Below are positions 19,133-27,667 of a stretch of 64,000 nucleotides of DNA, one piece after another. Every line of letters starts with the position of its first letter. Position 1 is the first letter of the stretch. The translations under genes and the position numbers were made by a program. Below the pieces are notes generated by a model, which saw nothing but the letters and a program-made list of their open reading frames with translations, had not been told where the DNA came from and did not search any database. The stretch lies in NCBI RefSeq assembly GCF_009674585.1, contig NZ_WKJP01000005.1, forward strand, positions 1-64,000, written 5' to 3'. The stretch is from Haloferax marinisediminis. GTDB lineage: Archaea; Halobacteriota; Halobacteria; Halobacteriales; Haloferacaceae.

Positions 19133-20105
19133 TCTCGGTGGACGGCAAGGGTCCACCCGTGGGTGGGAAAATATAGAAATCAGGGGTTACAGCAGTTGCT
19201 TATTGGTTCTAAACCGTTCTAGAAATGTTCGGACTCAACGAGCTTTCGTGCGAAAGTCCGAGAGTCTGTATGACACTTTTTCAGCGTGTTGGCCACAGAG
19301 TTACCTCTCGATAAGAGCGATTTTGATTCTACACCCATGAAATTCCCCGGAAGGTAGCCCCCAAATCGATGGTCAAATGAGGTTGTTCTCCATTAGCCGA
19401 CAAAAGCCTCGGTCTCCATCCCAGAGAGACAACCTTCGTTTCACGTCGATAACGACGCCAGAGAGACCTCACGAGCGTCAAAACGTAGAAAGAGGAATTG
19501 TGGAAATGGGCACTTTGAACAGTCATCAATCCACTCAATAGAGGCAATATCGGAATTCGAAATCGGAGGATACACCCCACCAACGTTGGGGTGTACTAAG
19601 GAATCAGCGTTTTTAGAAGACATATCCAGGAGCTTCGTCGAGGCCAATTCCACCTCCGATGGACGCCATCCGAAGAATCGTTTCACAGGGTAGCAGGTCT
19701 CTCGTGGGCACCAGCAAGCGAATTTGAATTACCAAAATGCCGAATACAAGAGGCCAATAGTGGCTCGGTTACATCCCTGGTGTGGGTCCGATTCGAGTAC
19801 ACCCTTGCGGGGAAAATGCGTGGGTGTACACCCCTGTAGACCAAGGGTGTAGGGCCCGAGAGCCAGTACAACTGTGAATTCAGGGGTGTAGAATCGCCCC
19901 AATTTTGGCCAAGGGTGTACCGGTCAAATCGGCCATTAGTATCAGAATGGAATCTGTATTCGATTAGAAAATCTCTAAGCATCTAACAGAAGGGTGGTGA
20001 AAAACACTATTCCAACCTGCATCATCGTCGCCAGACCACCGCTAGCGAACAGCCAGAATCAGTTGCGTTCTGGAGACTCACTTCAAGACGGAAGAGATGT
20101 CAAGA
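19133..20105. other. Lower-GC gap rich in short repeats, no convincing gene
   Basis: About 970 bases with clearly more A and T than the surrounding genes. Reading frames of 80-100 codons exist on the minus strand (19329-19583, 19441-19686, 19683-19982) but match no family I know and lack acidic halophile composition. The stretch carries the GGGTGTA motif cluster listed separately. It could be a regulatory or replication-type region, or the decayed remains of an inserted element. Confidence 0.5.
19330..19919. repeat. Cluster of nine GGGTGTA/TACACCC motifs
   Basis: Exact copies: TACACCC at 19330, 19571, 19798 and 19827; GGGTGTA at 19589, 19822, 19845, 19884 and 19913. Six lie within 122 bases (19798-19919). 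Two pairs form palindromes: arms TACACCCCA and TGGGGTGTA at 19571-19595, and the 12-base GGGTGTACACCC at 19822-19833. The density and mixed orientation look like binding sites for one protein. Confidence 0.7.
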
Positions 20106-21782
20106 CTATAGTTCGGCCGCTTCAGTGTTTTCGGCGTCCTCACCCTCTTTCGAAGCCGTGCTGGATGCGGATTCTTCGGTATCTGAGTGTCCTCCGGCAT
20201 CGTCAGCCTCCGTTCGATCGTCCATCATACCGGGGAGCTGGATTGCTTGACTGAGGTTACTACGCCACACCTTTCCGGTTTCGACGTCGTCTCGAATCTC
20301 CGATATTTCGCTGGTGAGTTTGTCGACCTGCGCGTCAAGTTTCCACTCGGAGACGAGTCGCTGGTCGAGTTCGGTGAGACGCTCTTCGAACACCGCTTCG
20401 GTTACCAGACTGTCTTCGATGGATTCGACCTGCGCTTCGATGGTCTGGATAGCATCTTTCGACGCAGTCAGAGCCGATTCGAGCTGTTCGATGTCGTCGC
20501 GCATCTCGGCCGTCTCAGTCTGCAGGCCATCGATGACCTGTTCAGCGGTCCCGTTTTCGTCGAGGAACTCTTCGAGGGCTTTCGTGTACGCTGCGAGGTT
20601 GTCGACGCGGTTCTGGACGTGACTGAGTCGTGCGTCCAGCGACGTCGGCGCCGAAGTTCCCAACGAGTCACGCAGGACTGCCAACTCGTCGTCGGAGAGG
20701 TCCCGACTCGAGAGTTCCTCCACGAGAGCGTCGACGATACTTTCGACCTCAGACGCGTCGTGTTCTGCAGGTTCAGATTCGTCGGTGGCGCTCACTTCGG
20801 AAGTCGGTGCGTCGGCGTCCTCCGCCTCGGATTCGGCTGTGTCGACATCGTCTTCGACAACCTCAGCTGAATCAACCTCACCGTCTTCGTCGATATCGGG
20901 AGTCTCGACGTCTACAGATTCCCCGTCGGGTTCGTCGCTACCGTGGTCCGCTTCTTCTGCGGCGTCCGTGAGCTCCTCAGATTCCTCGTCGACTGCCGTC
21001 GAATCACTGTTGTCGGGACTGAGTGTGTCAGTCTCGACGACTGGTTCAGCGGAATCAGACGTCGAAGCTTCAACGGATGAGTCAGCGTCGCCCTCTGTTG
21101 GGTCAGCGAGTTCTAGAGAACCGTCGTTGGCGCTAGGACCGTCGTCGCGCTCAGCAGCGTTCTGTGATTTCGACCCGACGAACTGGATGTCCGACGAGAT
21201 GTCCCTATCTCTCCCTGTCCGACTCGTACTCCAACTCCCGGACGTAGACCGAAGGTCTTCGACGCGTGGAATGCGGCCTTCGAAGTCGTCCCCTGGCTTG
21301 AACGTGGTCTCTTGTGCTGTGGTTTCGTCGTCGGGTTCGCTGTTCTCCGCGTTGTCGTTCGTCATAGTAAGTAAGTCGTCGCTGTCGGTCGTTGGTTCGT
21401 CACCAGCAGGGTCGATTTCGACCCCCACTTCGGTGAGAAATGATTCGAGGCTGCTCTGAGACAGGCCCTTTATTCCGTAGAGAGTGAACGCCTCTCCTTC
21501 GGGAGCGAGTCGGTCGGTGTAGACGAACGCGCCATCGTCGGTCTTCGTCCACTTGTCGCCACCGTACTTTGGGTGTGGTCCGAGATTCTCCATCGGGAAG
21601 TCCGATGGGACGGATTCGACCATCCGAAGCCGGACGGCGTCGTCTCTGTCCGACGATATTTCGAACCGGACGACCGAGAGTCCCTCACCGTTCGCCCACA
21701 CCGACTTTTCGACAGTGATACCGCGGATAGCGGTCGTGAACTTCTCGCTGACGCGCTCCATCTCACGGAAGAGTGGCGTCAT
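20106..21782 (-). CDS. Large acidic protein with C-terminal coiled coil, unknown function
   Basis: 558 residues. An N-terminal globular domain (about 1-125, MTPLFREMERVSEKFTTAIR then GEGLSVVRFEISSD and a HPKYGGDKWTK segment) is followed by a very acidic, Ser/Asp/Glu-rich low-complexity stretch (about 130-350). A helical coiled coil follows (about 380-500, LDARLSHVQNRVDNLAAYTKA onward), then a short acidic tail. There is no signal peptide or membrane segment. The layout suggests a structural or scaffold protein. Its start overlaps the stop of the 139-residue gene upstream by 4 bases, so the two form an operon. I do not recognise the family. Confidence 0.75.
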   Translation of the reverse strand: MTPLFREMERVSEKFTTAIRGITVEKSVWANGEGLSVVRFEISSDRDDAVRLRMVESVPSDFPMENLGPHPKYGGDKWTKTDDGAFVYTDRLAPEGEAFTLYGIKGLSQSSLESFLTEVGVEIDPAGDEPTTDSDDLLTMTNDNAENSEPDDETTAQETTFKPGDDFEGRIPRVEDLRSTSGSWSTSRTGRDRDISSDIQFVGSKSQNAAERDDGPSANDGSLELADPTEGDADSSVEASTSDSAEPVVETDTLSPDNSDSTAVDEESEELTDAAEEADHGSDEPDGESVDVETPDIDEDGEVDSAEVVEDDVDTAESEAEDADAPTSEVSATDESEPAEHDASEVESIVDALVEELSSRDLSDDELAVLRDSLGTSAPTSLDARLSHVQNRVDNLAAYTKALEEFLDENGTAEQVIDGLQTETAEMRDDIEQLESALTASKDAIQTIEAQVESIEDSLVTEAVFEERLTELDQRLVSEWKLDAQVDKLTSEISEIRDDVETGKVWRSNLSQAIQLPGMMDDRTEADDAGGHSDTEESASSTASKEGEDAENTEAAEL

Positions 21783-22198
21783 CGACCCTTACCCCACGAG
21801 TCGATCGTCTGCTCGACAGTCCGTCCAATCGACAGAACCTCCTGCCGTTTGGATGGGAGCGCCCACTGGCTGTGGACCGTCCCCGTGTCGTCGACCAGCC
21901 ACACACCGCTCCCTCGTGCGTCGAAGTCAGCAGCGTGTGTCTCGGCGACTGAAGGCTGGTTGTCGACGACGACGTGCATTTCGAGCCCCTCGATGAACTG
22001 AAGCCACGCGATGTCCGACAGTGGGCTGAAGCAGTCTCCGTCTCCCGGCATGTGCTCTTCGCAGGCAAGGACGAACAACGACAGACAGTTGTCAGTCGTA
22101 TCCTCACTCGGTGCCCCCGTCAGCGCGTCGGCTGTACGGTCCGAGCTCCTGTACGCCGAGCGACTGAGGTTGTCGGGAGAGATCGAATCAGTCACCAC
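21779..22198 (-). CDS. Uncharacterised acidic protein, operon partner of the coiled-coil protein
   Basis: 139 residues. After a variable N terminus it has a small alpha/beta domain: CLSLFVLACEEHMPGDGDCF, IAWLQFIEGLEMHVVVDNQ and GSGVWLVDDTGTVHSQWALP. The last segment recalls a thioredoxin-like or sensor strand (VWLVDDTGTV) but no catalytic motif is visible. It is the first gene of a two-gene operon with the coiled-coil protein (4-base overlap), which suggests that they act together. Family not recognised. Confidence 0.65.
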   Translation of the reverse strand: MVTDSISPDNLSRSAYRSSDRTADALTGAPSEDTTDNCLSLFVLACEEHMPGDGDCFSPLSDIAWLQFIEGLEMHVVVDNQPSVAETHAADFDARGSGVWLVDDTGTVHSQWALPSKRQEVLSIGRTVEQTIDSWGKGR

Positions 22199-22819
22199 GA
22201 ATCACCCCTCCGTGGCTTTCGACGAAGCACGTGGTCCCGAGTTGTCGTCGGCGAAGACGGCGTTCGTACCACGTGGTCGACGGAAGTGACCCCCAGTTGC
22301 ATCGTGCGTGAATCGACCCTGCTCTCGTTCTGTGGGACAGTGCCATCGCGGTGTCCCTCATCACACGACATCGTCGTTCACCTCGCTCCCTGCCCGCTAC
22401 CGTCGCGTGCTGCCGAGGTGATGTCACGAGGGCATGGTTGCACACCAAGCACACTCGCGTTGGCTCGGAGGTGAACCCCATCACCCCGCGAATACCAGAG
22501 TTCCCCCCACTCGAACTCTGGAACATCACTCATTTTGTCAATAGTTTGTCCACCCATACTAGAAATTAATGATTTCCTACATACTTGTAAGTACCGTCCT
22601 AACCAGTCCTAAAGCCCCGATTTAATCGAGTATAGAGCTTCTTTCTGTGAGTATCGGGTCTCTTTCAATGCGTATTGGACACCTTTCAGAGGATACATTT
22701 CGCCACCAAAGCGATGATTTTCTGAGACATGTGCATTCACAGAAAGTCTTGGATCGACGTATCTACTCACCTACAACCGATTCAGTACCGCCGCTCAGTA
22801 TTGTGCAGTTTTTAAAATA
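22199..22819. other. Gap without a convincing gene
   Basis: 621 bases, becoming AT-rich from about 22540. It holds the promoter region of the 21779-22198 gene and the downstream end of the VOC gene. Overlapping frames here have Arg/Ser-rich antisense-type composition. No RNA gene or repeat was seen. Confidence 0.45.
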
Positions 22820-23227
22820 CTATGGGTTCCCCTCGTCGGGTTGTGCTTTCAATTCCAACGTGTATCCAAATGGGTCCGTGACGTACACTGCGGGAGCGAC
22901 ACCGGTCGCACCGAGTGGTTCGAGCTGTCGGTCGACCTCGACTCCCGCCGCGTCGAGATGCTCTTGGAGTTCGTCGATGGTGTGGTCGAACTCGATGGCG
23001 ACGTGGTCGAAGGCCCGGTCGGTCGGCGGGTGGAAATCTTCTGTCGGTTGGAGGTGGATGATACTCACAGGTGTGAGGCGGACGGAGATGAACGGCTTCT
23101 CATCCGACTCGAACAGGTCCCGGTTCTCGATGTCGAATCCAAGTGCATCGCCGTAAAACTCGACGGCGTCGTCGACGGCGTCGTCGGGGATGCGTAAGTT
23201 GACGTGGTCTATCGCTGTTGCCTCCAT
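22820..23227 (-). CDS. VOC-fold (glyoxalase/dioxygenase superfamily) protein
   Basis: 135 residues with paired beta-alpha-beta-beta-beta modules. It opens AIDHVNLRIPD (first metal-ligand His) with YGDALGFD, and the second half has FDHVAIEFDHTIDELQEHL, then YVTDPFGYTLELK (metal-ligand Glu). Such proteins bind a divalent metal and act as lyases, dioxygenases or resistance proteins; substrate cannot be inferred. A TATA-like GTATTTAC on the minus strand near 23254-23262 suggests a nearly leaderless transcript. Confidence 0.85.
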   Translation of the reverse strand: MEATAIDHVNLRIPDDAVDDAVEFYGDALGFDIENRDLFESDEKPFISVRLTPVSIIHLQPTEDFHPPTDRAFDHVAIEFDHTIDELQEHLDAAGVEVDRQLEPLGATGVAPAVYVTDPFGYTLELKAQPDEGNP

Positions 23228-23386
23228 ACCCCGGGGTTCGCGGGGGTATCAGGTAAATACTCACTCGGCGGCGAGCGATGCACAGACCGACTGTCAGTTA
23301 TCTGATTAAACTTATGGTTGTTTATAGTGATGGTTGTTTTCTAACCTAATCTAAAACCTAGATATGGCAGGTTTTTCCAGTATCTC

Positions 23387-23463
23387 CCCACACTATAATA
23401 GTCAAAGCGATTTTTCCATTATATGCTGTAGAATTATGTAAAAGTTTATTATTGTAGTGTGGG
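23387..23463. repeat. Imperfect 14-base inverted repeat around the MFS promoter region
   Basis: CCCACACTATAATA (23387-23400) pairs with 23450-23463 at 13 of 14 positions; 49 AT-rich bases lie between. No flanking target duplication is visible, so a regulatory site is more likely than a small transposon. Confidence 0.45.
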
Positions 23464-23588
23464 CGACTCAGCTGGAAGGTCACTACCTGAGAACGAAACA
23501 CACCGATTCGGGGGCAGACGAGAGTAAACCGGACCACCAACGATTCCGGAACCGTAATTCATTGGTAGCAGGTCGGCATACGAACCGT

Positions 23589-24776
23589 GTGGACCAACAG
23601 CGTGCATCCGACGGACACCTCCTCGCAGGCTATCGAGGTCGGATGTTGCTTACCGTCTCGCTCGCGTGGGCAGTGCTCCAGGCGGGACGATTCCTCTTAT
23701 CACCGCTTCTCCCGACTATCATCGAAGATTTACAGATTACCGAAGCGACCGCGGGCCTCGCGCTCGCCCTCTTTCAAGGCGTCTACGCCATCACCCAGTA
23801 TCCGGGCGGTGAGTACTCTGACCGATGGACGCGAGCGACACTCATCGTGCCCGGACTCGCGTTACTCGTACTCGGATTCGCGACCTTCGGTATCGCAGGC
23901 GGCCTCGCGGGGTTCGTCCTCGCCGCCGTCGTGACTGGCCTAGGAAAAGGATTTTTCGCCATCCCCTCTCGTGCGCTCCTCTCAGACCTCTTCGTCGAGC
24001 AGCGCGGCCGGGCACTCGGTCTCTACGCAGCAGGCACCGACCTCGGTGGACTCCTCGCGTCTGGACTCGCTATCCTCGCGCTCACCTACGCGACGTGGCG
24101 CACGCCGTTCATCCCCATCGCCATCCTCCTCGGCATCCTCACCATCATTTTCGCTATCTGGTCGGCAGAAGGCTACACAGTAGGGTCACCAGAACTCGAC
24201 GCAACCGGAACGGCTCGGCGACTCCTCGCGAGTCCGAAACAACGTCGGACACTGGTCGCGTTCGGCCTCTTCTACTTCATGGTCGGTGGGTTCATCAACT
24301 TCTTTCCGACGTACCTCATCGAGGCGAAAGGGTTCGACCAACAACTGGCGAGTGCGACGTTCGCCGTCGTCTTCGGGGTTGGAATCGCCATCAAGCCCGT
24401 TGCAGGCGGACTGAGCGACCGATTCCGAAGAGAATCCATCGCTGTCATCGGCCTCCTCGTCGCCGCCGGCGCACTCGCGCTCCTCGCGTTCGCAGACGCG
24501 CGGGCGTTCATCTACCTCTCCGTCGTCGTGTTGGCTATCGGCTACAAGATGGAGTTCCCCCTCGCAGACGCCATCATCTTCGACAATGCACCAGAAGACG
24601 ACCGAGGGGCCGACCTGGGCGCTGCACGTGCGTTCTTCCTCGGTGCGAACGCAGTCGGTCCAGCGTACGTCGGTATCGTCGCGACGTACCTGAGCTACGT
24701 CGCCGCCTTTGCCGGCCTCGCAGTCTGTCTGGTCGTCGCCGCTGGCCTCCTCTACTGGGATGCGAGAATCAGATAA
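23589..24776 (+). CDS. MFS transporter
   Basis: About 395 residues from the GTG at 23589; the open frame runs back to 23457, and an ATG at 23643 is an alternative start. Twelve membrane segments are predicted, beginning LLTVSLAWAVLQAGRFLLSP. The MFS motif A region appears as GGEYSDRWTRA between helices 2 and 3, and again as GGLSDRFRRES between helices 8 and 9. The ends of the protein face the cytoplasm. Substrate is unknown. It lies next to, but convergent with, the catabolic operon at 24.9-32.5 kb, so a link to that pathway is possible but unsupported. Confidence 0.85.
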   Translation: MDQQRASDGHLLAGYRGRMLLTVSLAWAVLQAGRFLLSPLLPTIIEDLQITEATAGLALALFQGVYAITQYPGGEYSDRWTRATLIVPGLALLVLGFATFGIAGGLAGFVLAAVVTGLGKGFFAIPSRALLSDLFVEQRGRALGLYAAGTDLGGLLASGLAILALTYATWRTPFIPIAILLGILTIIFAIWSAEGYTVGSPELDATGTARRLLASPKQRRTLVAFGLFYFMVGGFINFFPTYLIEAKGFDQQLASATFAVVFGVGIAIKPVAGGLSDRFRRESIAVIGLLVAAGALALLAFADARAFIYLSVVVLAIGYKMEFPLADAIIFDNAPEDDRGADLGAARAFFLGANAVGPAYVGIVATYLSYVAAFAGLAVCLVVAAGLLYWDARIR

Positions 24777-24866
24777 AACCGGAATCCCGTATCGAAACTG
24801 CGTGTCAGTGGGTGCCTCTGTGGAAGTCGTCAGTCGATTCGTCTGTGTCGACCGTCGAGTGCCCGC

Positions 24867-25394
24867 TCAACGGTCGAGTTTGGCTTTCGTGTAGGCTTTC
24901 AGCCCTCCTCGTTCGACGAGTGTCTGGAGGAACGATGGAAGCGCCTCGGCATCGTACTGTTCGTCTTTGGTGTGGTTGACGACGATGCCCGCGTCCAGGT
25001 CCATGTGAATCTCGTCGCCGTCGTCGATTGCATCCGCACCCGGACAGATAAGCACGGGTAACCCGAGATTGATAGCGTTTCGGAAGAAGATTCGCGCAAA
25101 CGACTGCGCGACGACGCCCGAGACGCCTGCGCCGACGAGTGAGAGCGGAGAGTGTTCCCGCGACGACCCGCTTCCGAAGTTCTCTCCGGCGACGACGAAG
25201 TCCCCGGGTTCGACAGTTTCGGAGAACTCAGGTCTGAGGTCTTCGAACGCGTGTTCTGCGAGTTCGTCCGGGTCAGACGAGACGATAAAGCGCGACGGTG
25301 TTATCTGGTCAGTATCGATGTTGTCACCGAACACCCACGCGCGCGCTGGTTCACTCGGGTCTGGGCGAGAAGTGGTGTCACTCGGGTCCGTCAT
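24867..25394 (-). CDS. Aconitase-superfamily hydratase, small (swivel) subunit, LeuD-like
   Basis: 175 residues. The swivel domain signatures are GDNIDTDQITPSRFI and ENFGSGSSREHSP, followed by ICPGADAIDDGDEI. With the LeuC-like subunit it would add or remove water on a C4-C6 di- or tricarboxylate. The family covers 3-isopropylmalate, homoaconitate, citraconate/maleate and 2,3-dimethylmalate hydratases, which sequence inspection cannot separate. Last gene of the minus-strand catabolic operon, overlapping the large subunit by 4 bases. The neighbours (CoA-transferase, lyase, amidases) and the absence of leuA or leuB argue for catabolism over leucine synthesis. Confidence 0.88.
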   Translation of the reverse strand: MTDPSDTTSRPDPSEPARAWVFGDNIDTDQITPSRFIVSSDPDELAEHAFEDLRPEFSETVEPGDFVVAGENFGSGSSREHSPLSLVGAGVSGVVAQSFARIFFRNAINLGLPVLICPGADAIDDGDEIHMDLDAGIVVNHTKDEQYDAEALPSFLQTLVERGGLKAYTKAKLDR

Positions 25395-26704
25395 GGAAGA
25401 ACCTCCGCGAAGATGGTGTCGTCGTAGCGATTCGTCTCGATGTCTCGTGGGTCGGTGATTTCACCGTAGAGCGCACTCGCACCGACGGTCGCCGGACTAG
25501 CGAGGTACACCTCCGAGTCCATCGAGCCTTCACGTCCGGGGAAGTTCCGGTTCGCCGTCGCGAGACAGATGTCTCCGTCTCCGAGAACCCCTTGATGGTA
25601 CCCTGCACAGGGTCCGCAACCGGCGTTTTGGATGATTGCACCAGCGTCGGTGAGTGTCTCGAAGACGCCCGTGTGGAGCATGTGTGTATAGACAGATTTC
25701 GAAGCGGGAACGACGACCATTCGAACGTTCGGGGCGAGCGTTTCGCCCGCCAGAATGTCGGCGACGATTTTGATGTCTTCGTACCGGCCGTTCGTACAGG
25801 TCCCGACGAACAGTTGGTCGATCTCTGTTCCTTCGACGTCGGTGACGTCAACGGCGTTCTCTGGGTTCGATGGCTTCGACACCTGTGGGGCCAACTCGGT
25901 GGCGTCGTAGGTGTGAACCGACTCGTAGTCGGCGTCGTCGTCCGAGTGGAACGCGTCGCTCAGGTCGATGTCGTTCCCGGTCTGTCGCTCGAGGTACTCG
26001 GCAGTTCGTTCGTCCGGGGGAACGATGCCCGTCTTGCCGCCCATCTCGATCGCCATGTTCGACAGGACGAGTCGTTCGTGAACCGGGAGTGATTCGATGG
26101 TGCTCCCGGTGTACTCCGCGGCTTTGTAGGTACACCCATCGAAGCCAACGTCACCGATGAACCGGAGAATCAGGTCCTTCGCGTAGACGCCGTCTTGCAG
26201 GTCACCGTGGACGTCGAATCGCATCGTCTGGGGGACGCGGAACCAGAGTTCGCCGGTCGCGAGCGCAGTCCCGAGGTCGGTCGAACCGACGCCGGTTCCG
26301 AACGCGCCAATGCCACCGTAGGTCGTCGAGTGTGAGTCCGCTCCGATGACGAGGTCACCCGGTTTGACGAACCCCTCTTCGACGAGGACAGCGTGGCAGA
26401 TGCCGTCGCCGACGTCGAACTGATTCGCGCCGTGTTTGGCGGCGAAGTCGCGAACCGCATTGTGGTTGTTCGCAGCCTGCACTCCGTCGGCCGGGGCGTG
26501 GTGGTCGATTGTGAAGATGGTACGGTCGGGCGCGAACAGGTCAGCATCTTCGCCCGCCACCTCGTGGAACGTCTGGAACGCGAGCGGACCCGTGATATCG
26601 TGCGCCATCGCCACGTCGATTTGGGCTTCGACGTAGTCGCCGGCGCGGGCGTCGGAACCGGACTTCTCCGAGAGGAGTTTCTCTGCGAGTGTCTTTCCTG
26701 GCAT
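25391..26704 (-). CDS. Aconitase-superfamily hydratase, large [4Fe-4S] subunit, LeuC-like
   Basis: 437 residues. Family motifs: FTIDHHAPADG, GADSHSTTYGGIGAFGTGVG, MAIEMGGKTGIVPPDE, and the cluster-ligand Cys in FVGTCTNGRYEDI and NAGCGPCAGYHQG. The cluster binds substrate directly. Length and the separate small subunit match LeuC/DmdA types. It sits 3 bases after the HMG-CoA-lyase-like gene and overlaps the small subunit gene. Proposed role (inference): hydration of an unsaturated dicarboxylate such as citraconate or maleate to the 2-hydroxy acid used by the CoA-transferase. Confidence 0.9.
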   Translation of the reverse strand: MPGKTLAEKLLSEKSGSDARAGDYVEAQIDVAMAHDITGPLAFQTFHEVAGEDADLFAPDRTIFTIDHHAPADGVQAANNHNAVRDFAAKHGANQFDVGDGICHAVLVEEGFVKPGDLVIGADSHSTTYGGIGAFGTGVGSTDLGTALATGELWFRVPQTMRFDVHGDLQDGVYAKDLILRFIGDVGFDGCTYKAAEYTGSTIESLPVHERLVLSNMAIEMGGKTGIVPPDERTAEYLERQTGNDIDLSDAFHSDDDADYESVHTYDATELAPQVSKPSNPENAVDVTDVEGTEIDQLFVGTCTNGRYEDIKIVADILAGETLAPNVRMVVVPASKSVYTHMLHTGVFETLTDAGAIIQNAGCGPCAGYHQGVLGDGDICLATANRNFPGREGSMDSEVYLASPATVGASALYGEITDPRDIETNRYDDTIFAEVLP

Positions 26705-26707
26705 GGT

Positions 26708-27667
26708 TCACTTCTCCTGTTGGTCTGACGCGACGGTTTCGAGCACGCGCTCGACCGTCCCTCCCATGAGGACGTGACTGGTCGCTCCGAGGCCGAGTCG
26801 ATCCGACACGTCGTGAGCGACCGATTCGATGCGGCCGAAGTCGACGCCGTGGCCGACACCCATCCGCGTGAGCATCTGGACGAGGTCCTCTGTCGGCGTG
26901 TTGCCAACGCCGGACATCCCCTCTGGGAGGACGACGCCGCCACCGAGACCGCAGACTGACGCGTCGAATCGGTCGACGCCGACTGCCATGGCAGCGAGTG
27001 TGTTCGCGAGGCTCATCCCGTTCGTGTCGTGCAGGTGAAGCCCCATATCGAGGTCCGGGTGAGCGTCGAACGCCGCACTGAACCGCTCGGTAATCTCAAC
27101 CGGATTTGCGAGGCCCATCGTTGTCGCGAGCGTCACCTCGTCGACGCCGGATTCGACGACACTGTCGACGACCGAGAGCGTCTCCTCGGCGTCGATTTGC
27201 CCCTCGTACGGGCAGTAGAAACTCGTCCCCATCCCCGCTTCGACTTCGATGTCGTGGGCGTGGGCGAGTTCGACGATGTCGTCCATCTCGGCGAGGACTT
27301 CCTCGCGCGTCCGGTTTTGGTTCTTCTTCGTGTACGTCTCGCTCACCGTGACGAGCGCGTTTACTTTGTCGACGTCGGCCTCGACGGCGCGTTCCATGCC
27401 GACGAGATTCGGAACGAGTGCCCGATAGGTCACGTCGTCGTAGCGAGTGATTTGCTTCGCCACATCGTCGGCGTCACGAAGCGTCGGGACGGCCTTGGGG
27501 TGCGTGAACGACGAGATTTCGATTTCGTCCACGCCAGTCGCCGACAGCGCATCGATTATTTCGACTTTCTCGTCGGTTGGCACGAAGTCGTCGAGACGCT
27601 GGAATCCGTCGCGCGGGAGCATCTCGACCACGTGAATCTGGTCTGGAAGGTTTTCGAGTAAGTTCAT
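26708..27667 (-). CDS. HMG-CoA lyase-like carbon-carbon lyase
   Basis: 319 residues, a DRE-TIM barrel of the HMG-CoA lyase group. Visible: EMLPRDGFQ (Arg19, Asp20), VSETYTKKNQNRT, AGMGTSFYCPYEG, and HLHDTNGMSLAN (His211, His213 as metal ligands). The active-site loop reads SVCGLGGGVVLPEG; standard HMG-CoA lyases have GLGGCP, so the catalytic Cys is Gly244 here, while Cys239 lies just before. It probably cleaves a related acyl-CoA such as citramalyl-CoA (inference). It overlaps the CaiB gene by 4 bases, which fits CoA transfer followed by cleavage. Confidence 0.85.
   Translation of the reverse strand: MNLLENLPDQIHVVEMLPRDGFQRLDDFVPTDEKVEIIDALSATGVDEIEISSFTHPKAVPTLRDADDVAKQITRYDDVTYRALVPNLVGMERAVEADVDKVNALVTVSETYTKKNQNRTREEVLAEMDDIVELAHAHDIEVEAGMGTSFYCPYEGQIDAEETLSVVDSVVESGVDEVTLATTMGLANPVEITERFSAAFDAHPDLDMGLHLHDTNGMSLANTLAAMAVGVDRFDASVCGLGGGVVLPEGMSGVGNTPTEDLVQMLTRMGVGHGVDFGRIESVAHDVSDRLGLGATSHVLMGGTVERVLETVASDQQEK

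Noticed and set aside
19329-19982. Three minus-strand frames of 81-99 codons in the repeat-rich gap
   Set aside because: No recognised motif, overlapping each other, not acidic, and crossed by the motif cluster.
23387-23463. Small transposon (MITE) reading of the inverted repeat
   Set aside because: No target-site duplication, an imperfect arm and only one copy seen in the window; a promoter-associated repeat is simpler.
24867-26704. Leucine biosynthesis leuCD
   Set aside because: No leuA or leuB nearby, and tight coupling to a CoA-transferase, a lyase and amidases points to catabolism.
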